Source: Megaustenia siamemsis
Lineage: Eukaryota; Mollusca; Gastropoda; Stylommatophora; Ariophantidae
Assembly: GCA_032433765.1 (NCBI GenBank)
Contig: JAVIAB010000139.1
Coordinates: forward strand, 40,180,576-40,244,575
Length of the DNA: 64,000 nt
Direction: 5' to 3'
The notes under the pieces are model-generated. The model did no database searches. It was not told where the DNA came from and saw nothing but the letters and a program-made list of their open reading frames with translations. This document shows, piece after piece, positions 44,635 through 52,789 of this stretch; within the stretch, counting starts at the first letter, position 1; each line of letters begins with the position of its first letter. The position numbers and the translations under genes are program-made.

Positions 44635-45074
44635 TTTGGTGTTGGGATTCCGCTCTTTCTTTTTTTAGGTCTCAGTTTATACGTGGCTACGGGCGGAGTG
44701 GTTTCATTACCTACCTTTGGGGTTTCCGCTGGTGGTGGTGGTGGTGTCTTGGTCTGCTCTGGTGATAGCTCGAATGATGGTGTTGGTGGGGAATGTGTTT
44801 TTTCTGTTGCCGTGTTGTGTTGAATGAGATCGACCGAGCCTAATGAGCGTCGTTTATACTGCTCCAATCTAGTTAAATATTGATGCAGGGCACGTTGGTA
44901 CACTCTGGCCTTATCGGCGGGTGCTAAATCATCGCGGAATAGGATGCGTTGCATTTCATCATCTAAATCTCTCAAGTTGTCACCGATCACCTCGGGTGGG
45001 CTATAGGACGTGGTAGTAGTCTGTTTAAGACCCTCGAGGAATCGAGGATCCACCAAAATCATTTTTTTGGCCAT
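44610..45074 (-). CDS. Conserved Polinton small protein: helical N-terminus, Pro-rich C-terminus
   Basis: 154 residues (MAKKMILVDPRFLEGL…). Residues 25-75 are likely helical (DLDDEMQRILFRDDLAP, RVYQRALHQYLTRLEQYKRR). Residues 90-130 are Thr/Pro-rich (TKTPPPPPAETP), and the end is basic (RPKKRKSGIP). I recall similarly built proteins with a KMILVDPR-like start in invertebrate Polintons and adintoviruses; function unknown, perhaps a virion core or scaffold. Its 3' end overlaps the integrase start by 25 bp. This is the intact copy: the duplicate at 46890-47342 is truncated by the duplication junction. Confidence 0.7.
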   Translation of the reverse strand: MAKKMILVDPRFLEGLKQTTTTSYSPPEVIGDNLRDLDDEMQRILFRDDLAPADKARVYQRALHQYLTRLEQYKRRSLGSVDLIQHNTATEKTHSPPTPSFELSPEQTKTPPPPPAETPKVGNETTPPVATYKLRPKKRKSGIPTPKWERWRKY

Positions 45075-45076
45075 TG

Positions 45077-45403
45077 TTACGCACCTAGTACTCCACCGAG
45101 AATACTTAATATAGGACGGAGCAAAGCACCTATGAACCCACCGGTTTGTAGAATCTCTTTCCGCCGCTTAAGACTCGGTTTCTTTTTAGTGAGAAGTCTC
45201 AACTTGTTCTTGTGTCGACGTAGCTCGCACTTCTGTCGCTGAGTGAGTCTAACATTACCTTTTAATATGTTATGACAACACTCGCACAAAAAGTTAATGA
45301 GTTTGGGAGAGGCTGTTTTTAATATGGCTCTTAAACCGGTCGGCGAGGCGGCGCGCATACATTTCAACATTTCACCGTGCCGTCTAAGTGCTTGATCACA
45401 CAT
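45077..45403 (-). CDS. Small basic protein with hydrophobic Gly-rich C-terminus (unit A)
   Basis: 108 residues. The middle is very basic with LTQRQKCELRRHKNKLRLL and KKKPSLKRRKE. The C-terminus GGFIGALLRPILSILGGVLG looks like an amphipathic, possibly membrane-active helix. A cysteine cluster (FLCECCHNIL, 39-48) is conserved in comparable Polinton proteins as I remember them. Candidate roles are DNA condensation in the virion, as with adenovirus core peptides, or membrane interaction. It starts 6 bp after the natural ATPase stop and ends 2 bp before the next start codon. An identical copy is at 47335-47661. Confidence 0.7.
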   Translation of the reverse strand: MCDQALRRHGEMLKCMRAASPTGLRAILKTASPKLINFLCECCHNILKGNVRLTQRQKCELRRHKNKLRLLTKKKPSLKRRKEILQTGGFIGALLRPILSILGGVLGA

Positions 45404-45409
45404 GATTCT

Positions 45410-46021
45410 CTACTTTGGCACGTAGACGATTTGTCTCTCCCCCGGGAATATTTTTGTTCTCAACCTAAGATTATCAGGTGTGTCCTGACGAAGATCGACC
45501 AGCAAATAACCGTGAGGAGTCGCTGTCGCGTCCTTAAAACTATCTTGGAGGTACCCGACCCGGGTACATTTGTTTACCCAGATTCATAATTTGACTCCCG
45601 TCTCTCGGGTTCTTGAAAAGGACTAAATAGTGCGTATTGAGACTTATGGTTCGATGTTCTTTATTTTTCCGAATAGATTTTGAACAATGTACATCACACT
45701 AATATCTCTGTGATGATTACCTTTGGTGAATAATTTTGTTACCCTCTCGTCCGTCTCAGACATCAAGTCATCGATGACGATCAGTCTTCTCTTCTTACCA
45801 CCTTCCAATTTATCGACGTCTGGTAGACCCTCGATAAATCTCACTGACCCCATAGTCTCGTATATCGGCTGCCATTCCCCATAACACCATATAACTTCCT
45901 CCGGTACGGGGACAGCTAGCTCGTGAAGGTTCTGTATAAACTTGTGCACAAATACCGTTTTCCCACACCCGGTAGGACCGGCTATCAGAGCTGTGAAGGG
46001 ATGATTCCATCGGGGATCCAT
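45410..46021 (-). pseudogene. Packaging ATPase (FtsK/HerA type), unit A, frameshifted
   Basis: Starts MDPRWNHPFT; Walker A AGPTGCGKT (14-22), Walker B LIVIDD (80-85). The open frame ends at 45644 after 125 residues, because a T run near 45661 is one base shorter than in unit B. A second change near 45545 (ACCCGACCCGGGTACC in plus orientation) is shared with unit B. The two shifts compensate in length (612 bp, a multiple of three), but the stretch between them is out of frame. The family-typical C-terminus is readable in the third stretch up to the stop at 45410-45412. In Polintons and adenovirus-like viruses this motor pumps DNA into the capsid. First gene of the minus-strand run that leads to the capsid genes. 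Confidence 0.82.
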
Positions 46022-46142
46022 CCTCGCAAGTGCTACTAAATTTAGTGATTACGCCACCGACGAAAATAACAACGAGTGATTTTAGGTCAGCGCGCGAGGT
46101 TTCCCCCTCTTCAACTAACACCTATTTTTAAAATCCACAACC

Positions 46143-46149
46143 TATATAA
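46143..46149 (-). promoter_or_regulatory. Candidate TATA element for the minus-strand Polinton genes (unit A)
   Basis: TTTATATAGG on the minus strand, about 120 bp upstream of the ATPase start codon, in the 420-bp gap between divergent genes. Duplicated 2,259 bp to the right. Confidence 0.45.
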
Positions 46150-46359
46150 ACACTACAGGGGGAGGAGGAGGAGTTTCCTAGTCTCAAGCCGCGTTACCTG
46201 AGACCGAATTGTTACACGCATCATATTTCCCCACACATCACCCCCCTATTGGGTCAGTTCCAGAGGTCACTGAACATGTCGCAACACGACTGATTACCAC
46301 GCCTGATAACGTATTGCGTTAGCTGCTATAAATAGACGGTCCTCGACCCGATAAACGGG

Positions 46360-46367
46360 TATAAAAA
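46360..46367 (+). promoter_or_regulatory. Candidate TATA box for the PC4-like gene (unit A)
   Basis: TATAAAAA 75 bp upstream of the ATG, with a CAGTGTAC-like initiator about 25 bp downstream. A second TATAAATA lies at 46327-46334. Confidence 0.5.
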
Positions 46368-46441
46368 CCCCCCAGTCGAGCAGTGTACACACACACACAT
46401 AACCAACGTCTGTTGCCAGGTGGTTTGTTTTTTCTTTGAAT

Positions 46442-47086
46442 ATGGAGTCGTGTAGCTTGAATACGCCAATTTCGTTTGATCTCAGTGATCAGCGCATATT
46501 TATGTCACGTGGAAATGAGACTGTAGTTCCATTGTCTAAAGATGGCGTTAAGGCAGTCTCGGTTTGTGTTTTTCGTAACAGACCATTGATAAATATAAGG
46601 ACATATAGCGGTGATAGTTTTTTTAAGTTTCCTACCAGAACTGGGATAACACTATCGAGAGAGGAATTTATCACGTTAGTCGAGATGCGAGAGGAAATTT
46701 TAACCGCTTATGCTAACCTCAACTACACGCCGCCTGTTGTTAACCAGATCAGCTACACGCCACCTCTCGTTAATCAGATCAACTACACGCCGCCTGTCGT
46801 TAACCACCAAAACTACATACCATCTCTTGTTGACACGAATCTAATCGACTACACGCCCCCCTTTGTTAATCAGGGGAACTTCGCTCTTGTTAATCAGCCG
46901 ACAGATCCGGCACCCAATATGAATGCCGCCTCAGTTTATACGTGGCTACGGGCGGAGTGGTTTCATTACCTACCTTTGGGGTTTCCGCTGGTGGTGGTGG
47001 TGGTGTCTTGGTCTGCTCTGGTGATAGCTCGAATGATGGTGTTGGTGGGGAATGTGTTTTTTCTGTTGCCGTGTTGTGTTGAATGA
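46442..47086 (+). pseudogene. PC4-like gene, unit A copy, chimeric after duplication junction
   Basis: Identical to the intact copy for its first 162-163 residues (from ATG 46442). At 46929/46930 the reading frame crosses the duplication junction and continues for about 52 residues as antisense of the neighbouring 154-aa gene (AASVYTWLRAEW…), ending at 47086. The PC4-like domain and the Y-T-P-P repeats are kept; the natural C-terminus is lost. It could still be expressed as a chimeric protein. Confidence 0.8.
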
Positions 47087-47342
47087 GATCGACCGAGCCT
47101 AATGAGCGTCGTTTATACTGCTCCAATCTAGTTAAATATTGATGCAGGGCACGTTGGTACACTCTGGCCTTATCGGCGGGTGCTAAATCATCGCGGAATA
47201 GGATGCGTTGCATTTCATCATCTAAATCTCTCAAGTTGTCACCGATCACCTCGGGTGGGCTATAGGACGTGGTAGTAGTCTGTTTAAGACCCTCGAGGAA
47301 TCGAGGATCCACCAAAATCATTTTTTGGCCATTGTTACGCAC
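46890..47342 (-). pseudogene. 154-aa Polinton protein, unit B copy, truncated at junction
   Basis: Same protein as 44610-45074, but the C-terminal basic tail is replaced by 13 residues read antisense through the PC4-like gene (…KLRRHSYWVPDLSAD). A missing T near 47321-47327 also changes the start: the MAKK start is lost. The frame then opens at 47342 or at the internal ATG 47321. Confidence 0.75.
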
Positions 47343-47661
47343 CTAGTACTCCACCGAGAATACTTAATATAGGACGGAGCAAAGCACCTATGAACCCACC
47401 GGTTTGTAGAATCTCTTTCCGCCGCTTAAGACTCGGTTTCTTTTTAGTGAGAAGTCTCAACTTGTTCTTGTGTCGACGTAGCTCGCACTTCTGTCGCTGA
47501 GTGAGTCTAACATTACCTTTTAATATGTTATGACAACACTCGCACAAAAAGTTAATGAGTTTGGGAGAGGCTGTTTTTAATATGGCTCTTAAACCGGTCG
47601 GCGAGGCGGCGCGCATACATTTCAACATTTCACCGTGCCGTCTAAGTGCTTGATCACACAT
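47335..47661 (-). CDS. Small basic protein with hydrophobic C-terminus (unit B)
   Basis: Identical in sequence to the 108-residue protein at 45077-45403: Cys cluster, basic centre and Gly-rich hydrophobic end. Transcripts from this copy would run into the truncated 154-aa gene and then antisense through the unit A PC4-like gene, so it is separated from the integrase and capsid genes. Confidence 0.7.
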   Translation of the reverse strand: MCDQALRRHGEMLKCMRAASPTGLRAILKTASPKLINFLCECCHNILKGNVRLTQRQKCELRRHKNKLRLLTKKKPSLKRRKEILQTGGFIGALLRPILSILGGVLGA

Positions 47662-47667
47662 GATTCT

Positions 47668-48280
47668 CTACTTTGGCACGTAGACGATTTGTCTCTCCCC
47701 CGGGAATATTTTTGTTCTCAACCTAAGATTATCAGGTGTGTCCTGACGAAGATCGACCAGCAAATAACCGTGAGGAGTCGCTGTCGCGTCCTTAAAACTA
47801 TCTTGGAGGTACCCGACCCGGGTACATTTGTTTACCCAGATTCATAATTTGACTCCCGTCTCTCGGGTTCTTGAAAAGGACTAAATAGTGCGTATTGAGA
47901 CTTATGGTTCGATGTTCTTTATTTTTTCCGAATAGATTTTGAACAATGTACATCACACTAATATCTCTGTGATGATTACCTTTGGTGAATAATTTTGTTA
48001 CCCTCTCGTCCGTCTCAGACATCAAGTCATCGATGACGATCAGTCTTCTCTTCTTACCACCTTCCAATTTATCGACGTCTGGTAGACCCTCGATAAATCT
48101 CACTGACCCCATAGTCTCGTATATCGGCTGCCATTCCCCATAACACCATATAACTTCCTCCGGTACGGGGACAGCTAGCTCGTGAAGGTTCTGTATAAAC
48201 TTGTGCACAAATACCGTTTTCCCACACCCGGTAGGACCGGCTATCAGAGCTGTGAAGGGATGATTCCATCGGGGATCCAT
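47668..48280 (-). pseudogene. Packaging ATPase, unit B, one frameshift
   Basis: The open frame runs 160 residues (48280 to 47798) with Walker A AGPTGCGKT (14-22), Walker B LIVIDD (80-85) and the family-typical LVLFKNPRD and KQMYPGR blocks, then hits a stop. The remaining C-terminal part is readable in another frame from about 47810 to the stop at 47668-47670. One base near 47805-47820 (ACCCGACCCGGGTACC) therefore breaks the gene, and the same break is present in unit A. Whole length with the shift would be about 203 residues, slightly short for the family. Could be a mutation before the duplication, a sequencing error in both copies, or a programmed shift. Confidence 0.85.
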
Positions 48281-48618
48281 CCTCGCAAGTGCTACTAAAT
48301 TTAGTGATTACGCCACCGACGAAAATAACAACGAGTGATTTTAGGTCAGCGCGCGAGGTTTCCCCCTCTTCAACTAACACCTATTTTTAAAATCCACAAC
48401 CTATATAAACACTACAGGGGGAGGAGGAGGAGTTTCCTAGTCTCAAGCCGCGTTACCTGAGACCGAATTGTTACACGCATCATATTTCCCCACACATCAC
48501 CCCCCTATTGGGTCAGTTCCAGAGGTCACTGAACATGTCGCAACACGACTGATTACCACGCCTGATAACGTATTGCGTTAGCTGCTATAAATAGACGGTC
48601 CTCGACCCGATAAACGGG

Positions 48619-48626
48619 TATAAAAA
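48619..48626 (+). promoter_or_regulatory. Candidate TATA box for the intact PC4-like gene (unit B)
   Basis: TATAAAAA 75 bp before the ATG at 48701; same arrangement as unit A, with TATAAATA at 48586-48593. Confidence 0.5.
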
Positions 48627-48700
48627 CCCCCCAGTCGAGCAGTGTACACACACACACATAACCAACGTCTGTTGCCAGGTGGTTTGTTTTTTCTTTGAAT

Positions 48701-49381
48701 ATGGAGTCGTGTAGCTTGAATACGCCAATTTCGTTTGATCTCAGTGATCAGCGCATATTTATGTCACGTGGAAATGAGACTGTAGTTCCATTGTCTAAAG
48801 ATGGCGTTAAGGCAGTCTCGGTTTGTGTTTTTCGTAACAGACCATTGATAAATATAAGGACATATAGCGGTGATAGTTTTTTTAAGTTTCCTACCAGAAC
48901 TGGGATAACACTATCGAGAGAGGAATTTATCACGTTAGTCGAGATGCGAGAGGAAATTTTAACCGCTTATGCTAACCTCAACTACACGCCGCCTGTTGTT
49001 AACCAGATCAGCTACACGCCACCTCTCGTTAATCAGATCAACTACACGCCGCCTGTCGTTAACCACCAAAACTACATACCATCTCTTGTTGACACGAATC
49101 TAATCGACTACACGCCCCCCTTTGTTAATCAGGGGAACTTCGCTCTTGTTAATCAGCCGACAGATCCGGCACCCAATATGAATGCCGCGGGTGTTTCAGC
49201 AGAGTCACCAATTACCTATTCCAGCTTTGATCAAGGTTTTGTCAAAATGGAGGGCGGTTGTGTTTTGAAGGCTAATGACACTTCCTATGCACCCGTGTTT
49301 GATAGACATTTAACAAACGCTACCACCAAAACAGGAGGGAGGAAACCCAGACGCTTAAAATTATCAACGACCGGACAGTAA
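48701..49381 (+). CDS. PC4/p15-like domain protein with Y-T-P-P repeats, intact copy
   Basis: 226 residues from ATG 48701; a TTG-started frame would add two residues but has no support. Residues 35-87 follow the PC4/Sub1 pattern: a strand-rich VKAVSVCVFRNRPLINIRTY, a loop (SGDSFFKFPTR), then TGITLSREEFITLVEMREEI, matching the 'GisL..eew..L' end of PC4 domains. PC4 proteins bind single-stranded DNA and act as transcription coactivators. Residues 93-150 hold about five NYTPP-VVNQ-type repeats. The C-terminus is basic (TGGRKPRRLKLS), with its last codons in the terminal inverted repeat. It is the only plus-strand gene of the element, divergent from the ATPase, and occupies the end where I would expect a polymerase gene. 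The PC4 assignment is by pattern only and is moderate. Confidence 0.6.
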   Translation: MESCSLNTPISFDLSDQRIFMSRGNETVVPLSKDGVKAVSVCVFRNRPLINIRTYSGDSFFKFPTRTGITLSREEFITLVEMREEILTAYANLNYTPPVVNQISYTPPLVNQINYTPPVVNHQNYIPSLVDTNLIDYTPPFVNQGNFALVNQPTDPAPNMNAAGVSAESPITYSSFDQGFVKMEGGCVLKANDTSYAPVFDRHLTNATTKTGGRKPRRLKLSTTGQ

Positions 49382-50607
49382 TATATATGTGTCGTATATT
49401 TGTTGTATTAATAATAAAGCTGTGAGAAATATAGAACGAGTTTTGTTTTGGTTTACCATGAATGTGTGAGAGAGATGATTGATACTTTGTGTGGCTTGAT
49501 GATATGAAGGGTGGTGTTGAGGCACATGATGATAGTCTTGAGGGTGGCTGATATGAAGGGTGGTGTTGAGGCACATGATGATGATGATGAGGGTGGTACA
49601 AGATGATGATAGTGTTGAGGGTGGCACATGATAGTGTTGAGGGTGGATAGTGTTGAGGCACATGCTGATAGTAGGAAGGGGGGTGGTGAGGGTGGCACAT
49701 GATAGTGTTGAGGGACATGGTGATAGTGTTGAGGCACATGATGATAGTAGGAAGGGGGATGTTGAGGGGCATGGTCAGAAATCTAGGAAGTTGTGTTAGA
49801 AAACAAGGAGGGAAGGTCAGAATACATGATGCTAACGATACTAATAATTGCTTGTCAGCATTTTTTTTTACATGTCGCCTCCTGTTGCCTAATACCCACA
49901 CATGATGATAACCAATAAAGGCACCTTTCCCCACCCGCACGACGACCCGCCATCCGACCCGCGAGATACCCCCCCCCTTTTAGAACCGCTGTCCCCGACA
50001 TGCCTCTACCTAACTTTAACTCTAAACACGGAGCCTAACAATGCAGCTCCTAACAATGACCACGATTCCTTGTAAGCGATTCTAACAATAGCATTCCTCA
50101 AGTACCACTAGCCCAGTCAACAAAAATGTCATTCCAGTTTCTTGACTAGTTTTCCGTCAGTATGTTAACTTATTTTTTTCATAGTTTTTATTATTTCGCC
50201 TTTTTTAAAAATCAGTTTTATCACATTTAACTATATTTCTTAACGTTTTGAAACATATTTATCACATACTCTTTTAAAATACTCTTTCACAAATTTTTAA
50301 CACGAGCGAGGCGATCACCGGACACGGAGCGACGATCACCGGATTAGCACCGAGTCTCCATTGAATTTACCTGAGTTAAGCTCTCAGTGATTCGACAAAC
50401 TGACGAACACCCAAAAAAAATTTTTTTCCCAAAAAAATTTTTCCCAAAAAAAATTATGAAGTTCGAAAAAATCGCGAATTCGAAAAAAAAAAAAATTTTT
50501 TTGGCACCGTTTTGGTGCAAAGTCGGTGCAAAGTCGGTGCCAAATCTATTGTATTTCGGTGCATGTTATTCCACTTTTCTGTTGAGTTCACAGCCACCTA
50601 CACTACT
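49346..50607 (-). repeat. Right terminal inverted repeat (1,262 bp)
   Basis: Reverse complement of 38884-40147, differing by a few homopolymer lengths. It ends CACTACT, the complement of the left AGTAGTG. Includes the last 12 codons of the PC4-like gene and its poly(A) signal. Confidence 0.93.
49413..49418 (+). terminator. Poly(A) signal for the PC4-like gene
   Basis: AATAAA 32 bp past the stop codon, mirror image of the signal at 40075-40080. Confidence 0.65.
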
Positions 50608-50613
50608 ACAGAC
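50608..50613. repeat. 6-bp target-site duplication, right (ACAGAC)
   Basis: Matches 38878-38883; the following bases TCATCTTCGAAG continue the minisatellite unit in phase. Confidence 0.93.
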
Positions 50614-51302
50614 TCATCTTCGAAGAGTTCAGAAAGAGCCACAGACTCATCTTCGAAGAGTTTAGAAAGAGCCACAGACTCATCTTCGAAGAGTTCAAAA
50701 AGAGCCACAGACTCATCTTCGAAGAGTTTAGAAAGAGCCACAGACTCATCTTCGAAGAGTTTAGAAAGAGCCACAGACTCATCTTTGAAGAGTTTAGAAA
50801 GAGCCACAGACTCATCTTTGAAGAGTTTAGAAAGAGCCACAGACTCATCTTCGAAGAGTTTAGAAAGAGCCACAGACTCATCTTCAAAGAGTTCAGAAAG
50901 AGACACAGACTCATCTTCAAAGAGTTCAAAAAGAGCCACAGACTCATCTTCGAAGAGTTTAGAAAGAGCCACAGACTCATCTTTGAAGAGTTTAGAAAGA
51001 GCCACAGACTCATCTTCGAAGAGTTTAGAAAGAGCCACAGACTCATCTTTGAAGAGTTTAGAAAGAGCCACAGACTCATCTTCGAAGAGTTTAGAAAGAG
51101 CCACAGACTCATCTTTGAAGAGTTTAGAAAGAGCCACAGACTCATCTTTGAAGAGTTTAAAAAGAGCCACAGACTCATCTTCGAAGAGTTTAGAAAGAGC
51201 CACAGACTCATCTTTGAAGAGTTTAGAAAGAGCCACAGACTCATCATTGAAGAGTTTAGAAAGAGCCACAGCCTCATCTTCGAAGAGTTTAGAAAGAGCC
51301 AC
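50608..51302 (+). repeat. 33-bp minisatellite, right part (~21 units)
   Basis: Same orientation and phase as the left part, so both are one array split by the Polinton. Dominant units are SSSKSLERATD and SSLKSLERATD; the latter (TCTTTGAAG variant) is absent on the left. The plus frame runs on after the array to a stop at 51345 (…KQKMSEN). Confidence 0.95.
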
Positions 51303-51339
51303 GTTTGCACATTCGACATGTAAGCAAAAAATGTCGGAA

Positions 51340-51785
51340 AATTAGTATATCTCGCTATAAGGATATACATCGCTATAAGGATATACATCGCTATAAGGAT
51401 ATACATCGCTATAAAGGATATTATCATCATCGTCAAGTACCATGCCTTCTGGCGTAGGTGATCATGTCTCTCCACAAATTTCGATCACGACAGTTATTTA
51501 TAATTTCTGTTGTACTTCTGCCAAGCTATTCTCTTATGCTGTCTGGTATCTTTTCTCTTTGCTTCCCTATCCTATAAAGGATATACATCAATATAAAGGA
51601 TATACATCGCTATAAAGGATATCATCGATATAAACGATATACATCGATATAAAGGATATACATCGATATAAAGGATATCTTCGATATAAAGGATATACAT
51701 CGATATAAAGGATATACATCGATATAAAGGATATCTTCGATATAAAGGGTATACATCGATATAAAGGATATTATCGATATAAAAT
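51340..51785 (+). repeat. 18-20-bp array (ATAAAGGATATACATCGAT), interrupted
   Basis: Units of 'ataaaggatatacatcgat' with shorter 'atcttcgat' versions, interrupted by a LINE scrap at 51424-51575. Confidence 0.9.
51424..51575 (-). mobile_element. LINE (family A) 3' scrap inside the array
   Basis: 'atcatcatcgtcaagtacca' tail, then 'tggcgtaggtgatcatgtct', as in the copies at 23.9 and 26.4 kb. 5'-truncated to about 150 bp. Confidence 0.75.
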
Positions 51786-51929
51786 GCTTTATGGTCCCTC
51801 CCTTAGAATTTTATTTTTGGATTTACTCAGACAGCGTTATATTCTTCAAAGTCACTCACCAAACAGCGGGGTCTACAGACGCCGTGGTATCATCTACTGT
51901 AATATGGCTGCAGACAACTCTGACTCAAA

Positions 51930-52090
51930 TGTCTCAAAATGAATAAGACATATTTTAGAATGGATAAAAATAATTTCAGAATGTACAAACATAATACGAC
52001 ACATTTTAGAATGGAGAATGCTAAAATATGTTTCAGAATGGTCAATTATAAAACACATTTCAGAGAAGATAATAGTAAGACATATCGCTG
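51930..52090 (+). repeat. Degenerate ~30-bp repeats
   Basis: 'tttagaatggataa', 'tttcagaatgtac', 'ttttagaatggaga', 'tttcagaatggtca' recur every 30 bp or so. Confidence 0.55.
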
Positions 52091-52168
52091 AGTTAATATT
52101 CCCAAAGAAAATGGCATTTGATAAAACGCCAGTCACTCTGGAGCACAGATATTGTATATATCATTATT

Positions 52169-52442
52169 ATAATGTGTCACGGGAGACGCGATAGCTCAGT
52201 GGTTAGTGAACTGGACTACAAAGGACAAGAGGTAGGGTTCGACCCCAACCGACGGCTTTCGGTTCACCCACCGCCGGATTTTTCTGGGAAAGTAAAGCGG
52301 CACGGACGTAATACCGACCACATTACCCCAAAAATCATGTGTCGAAGGTCTGTAAAATTTATGGTCACTAACACCATATTCCCTATACGCTACGTGGCGT
52401 GACGGGGGTACTTTAGTTTTTTTTACTTTTATAATGTATCAC
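52169..52442 (+). mobile_element. tRNA-derived SINE A with 12-bp target duplication
   Basis: ATAATGTGTCAC (52169-52180) and ATAATGTATCAC (52431-52442) flank a copy starting GGGAGACGCGATAGCTCAGT. Confidence 0.9.
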
Positions 52443-52789
52443 GTCGTCACTGCTCTTTGTGTTTACTGTCAAATGATTATGTCCTTCGCCTTTGTCCGAT
52501 AATGTCGATAGCTGCGTTTTGTCGCCGTTTACAACGAAGCCGCGACATATGCATCTTCCGATCCGACCTATACGAGTTCATCACGCGATACTTTTAATGG
52601 ATTTCATTCCATGTTTAATCCTTCCTCTCTTGACCAACCTGAATTAGCCCTTGACCTTGACTATAATGACAAGGTGAAATTGGATCTTGATCAGCTATAA
52701 CTCGCTGACTGCAGTGAGCTGTGATTGTCTAGTGTTTTTGATGACTGTCGTTCTCTGTCTCGCTTTTCAATAAGTTTGCTTCTTGCCAG
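52443..52789. other. No recognised feature
   Basis: Non-coding; nothing recognised. Confidence 0.4.

Larger units (their letters stand above)
44671..46929. repeat. Tandem segmental duplication inside the Polinton, unit A
   Basis: 2,259 bp repeated directly as 46930-49188. Differences seen by eye are single-T changes in homopolymers: the T run at 45061-45067 is one base longer than in unit B, and the T run near 45661 is one base shorter. The unit contains most of the 154-aa gene, the 108-aa gene, the ATPase, the divergent promoter and the first 488 bp of the PC4-like gene. Confidence 0.95.
46930..49188. repeat. Tandem segmental duplication inside the Polinton, unit B
   Basis: Second copy of 44671-46929. 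The junction 'gaatgccgcc|tcagtttata' joins the PC4-like gene of unit A to the tail end of the 154-aa gene, with at most 1 bp of microhomology. Confidence 0.95.
38884..50607. mobile_element. Polinton/Maverick (adintovirus-like) element, 11,724 bp
   Basis: Bounded by 1.26-kb terminal inverted repeats beginning AGTAGTGTAGGTGG and by a 6-bp target duplication. It carries the Polinton hallmark set: rve integrase with chromodomain, FtsK/HerA-type packaging ATPase, adenain-like protease, double-jelly-roll major capsid protein and penton-like protein, plus small conserved partners. All are on the minus strand except a PC4-like gene at the right end. DNA polymerase B is absent. Without the internal 2,259-bp duplication it would be about 9.5 kb, well below the usual 15-20 kb. 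Integrase and ATPase are interrupted, so this is an old or sequencing-damaged copy of a virus-like transposon. Polintons replicate and may package as virions; whether this lineage did is inference. Confidence 0.92.

Noticed and set aside
45377..45589. 70-residue plus frame (also 47635-47847)
   Set aside because: Antisense to the ATPase C-terminal region, which is readable on the minus strand in the third frame.
45810..46121. 103-residue minus frame overlapping the ATPase (also at 48069-48380)
   Set aside because: Alternate phase of the ATPase gene; contains no independent motif.
46930..49188. Second independent Polinton nested in the first
   Set aside because: Only a direct repeat of an internal segment, with no inverted-repeat ends or target duplication at the junction; a tandem duplication explains it.
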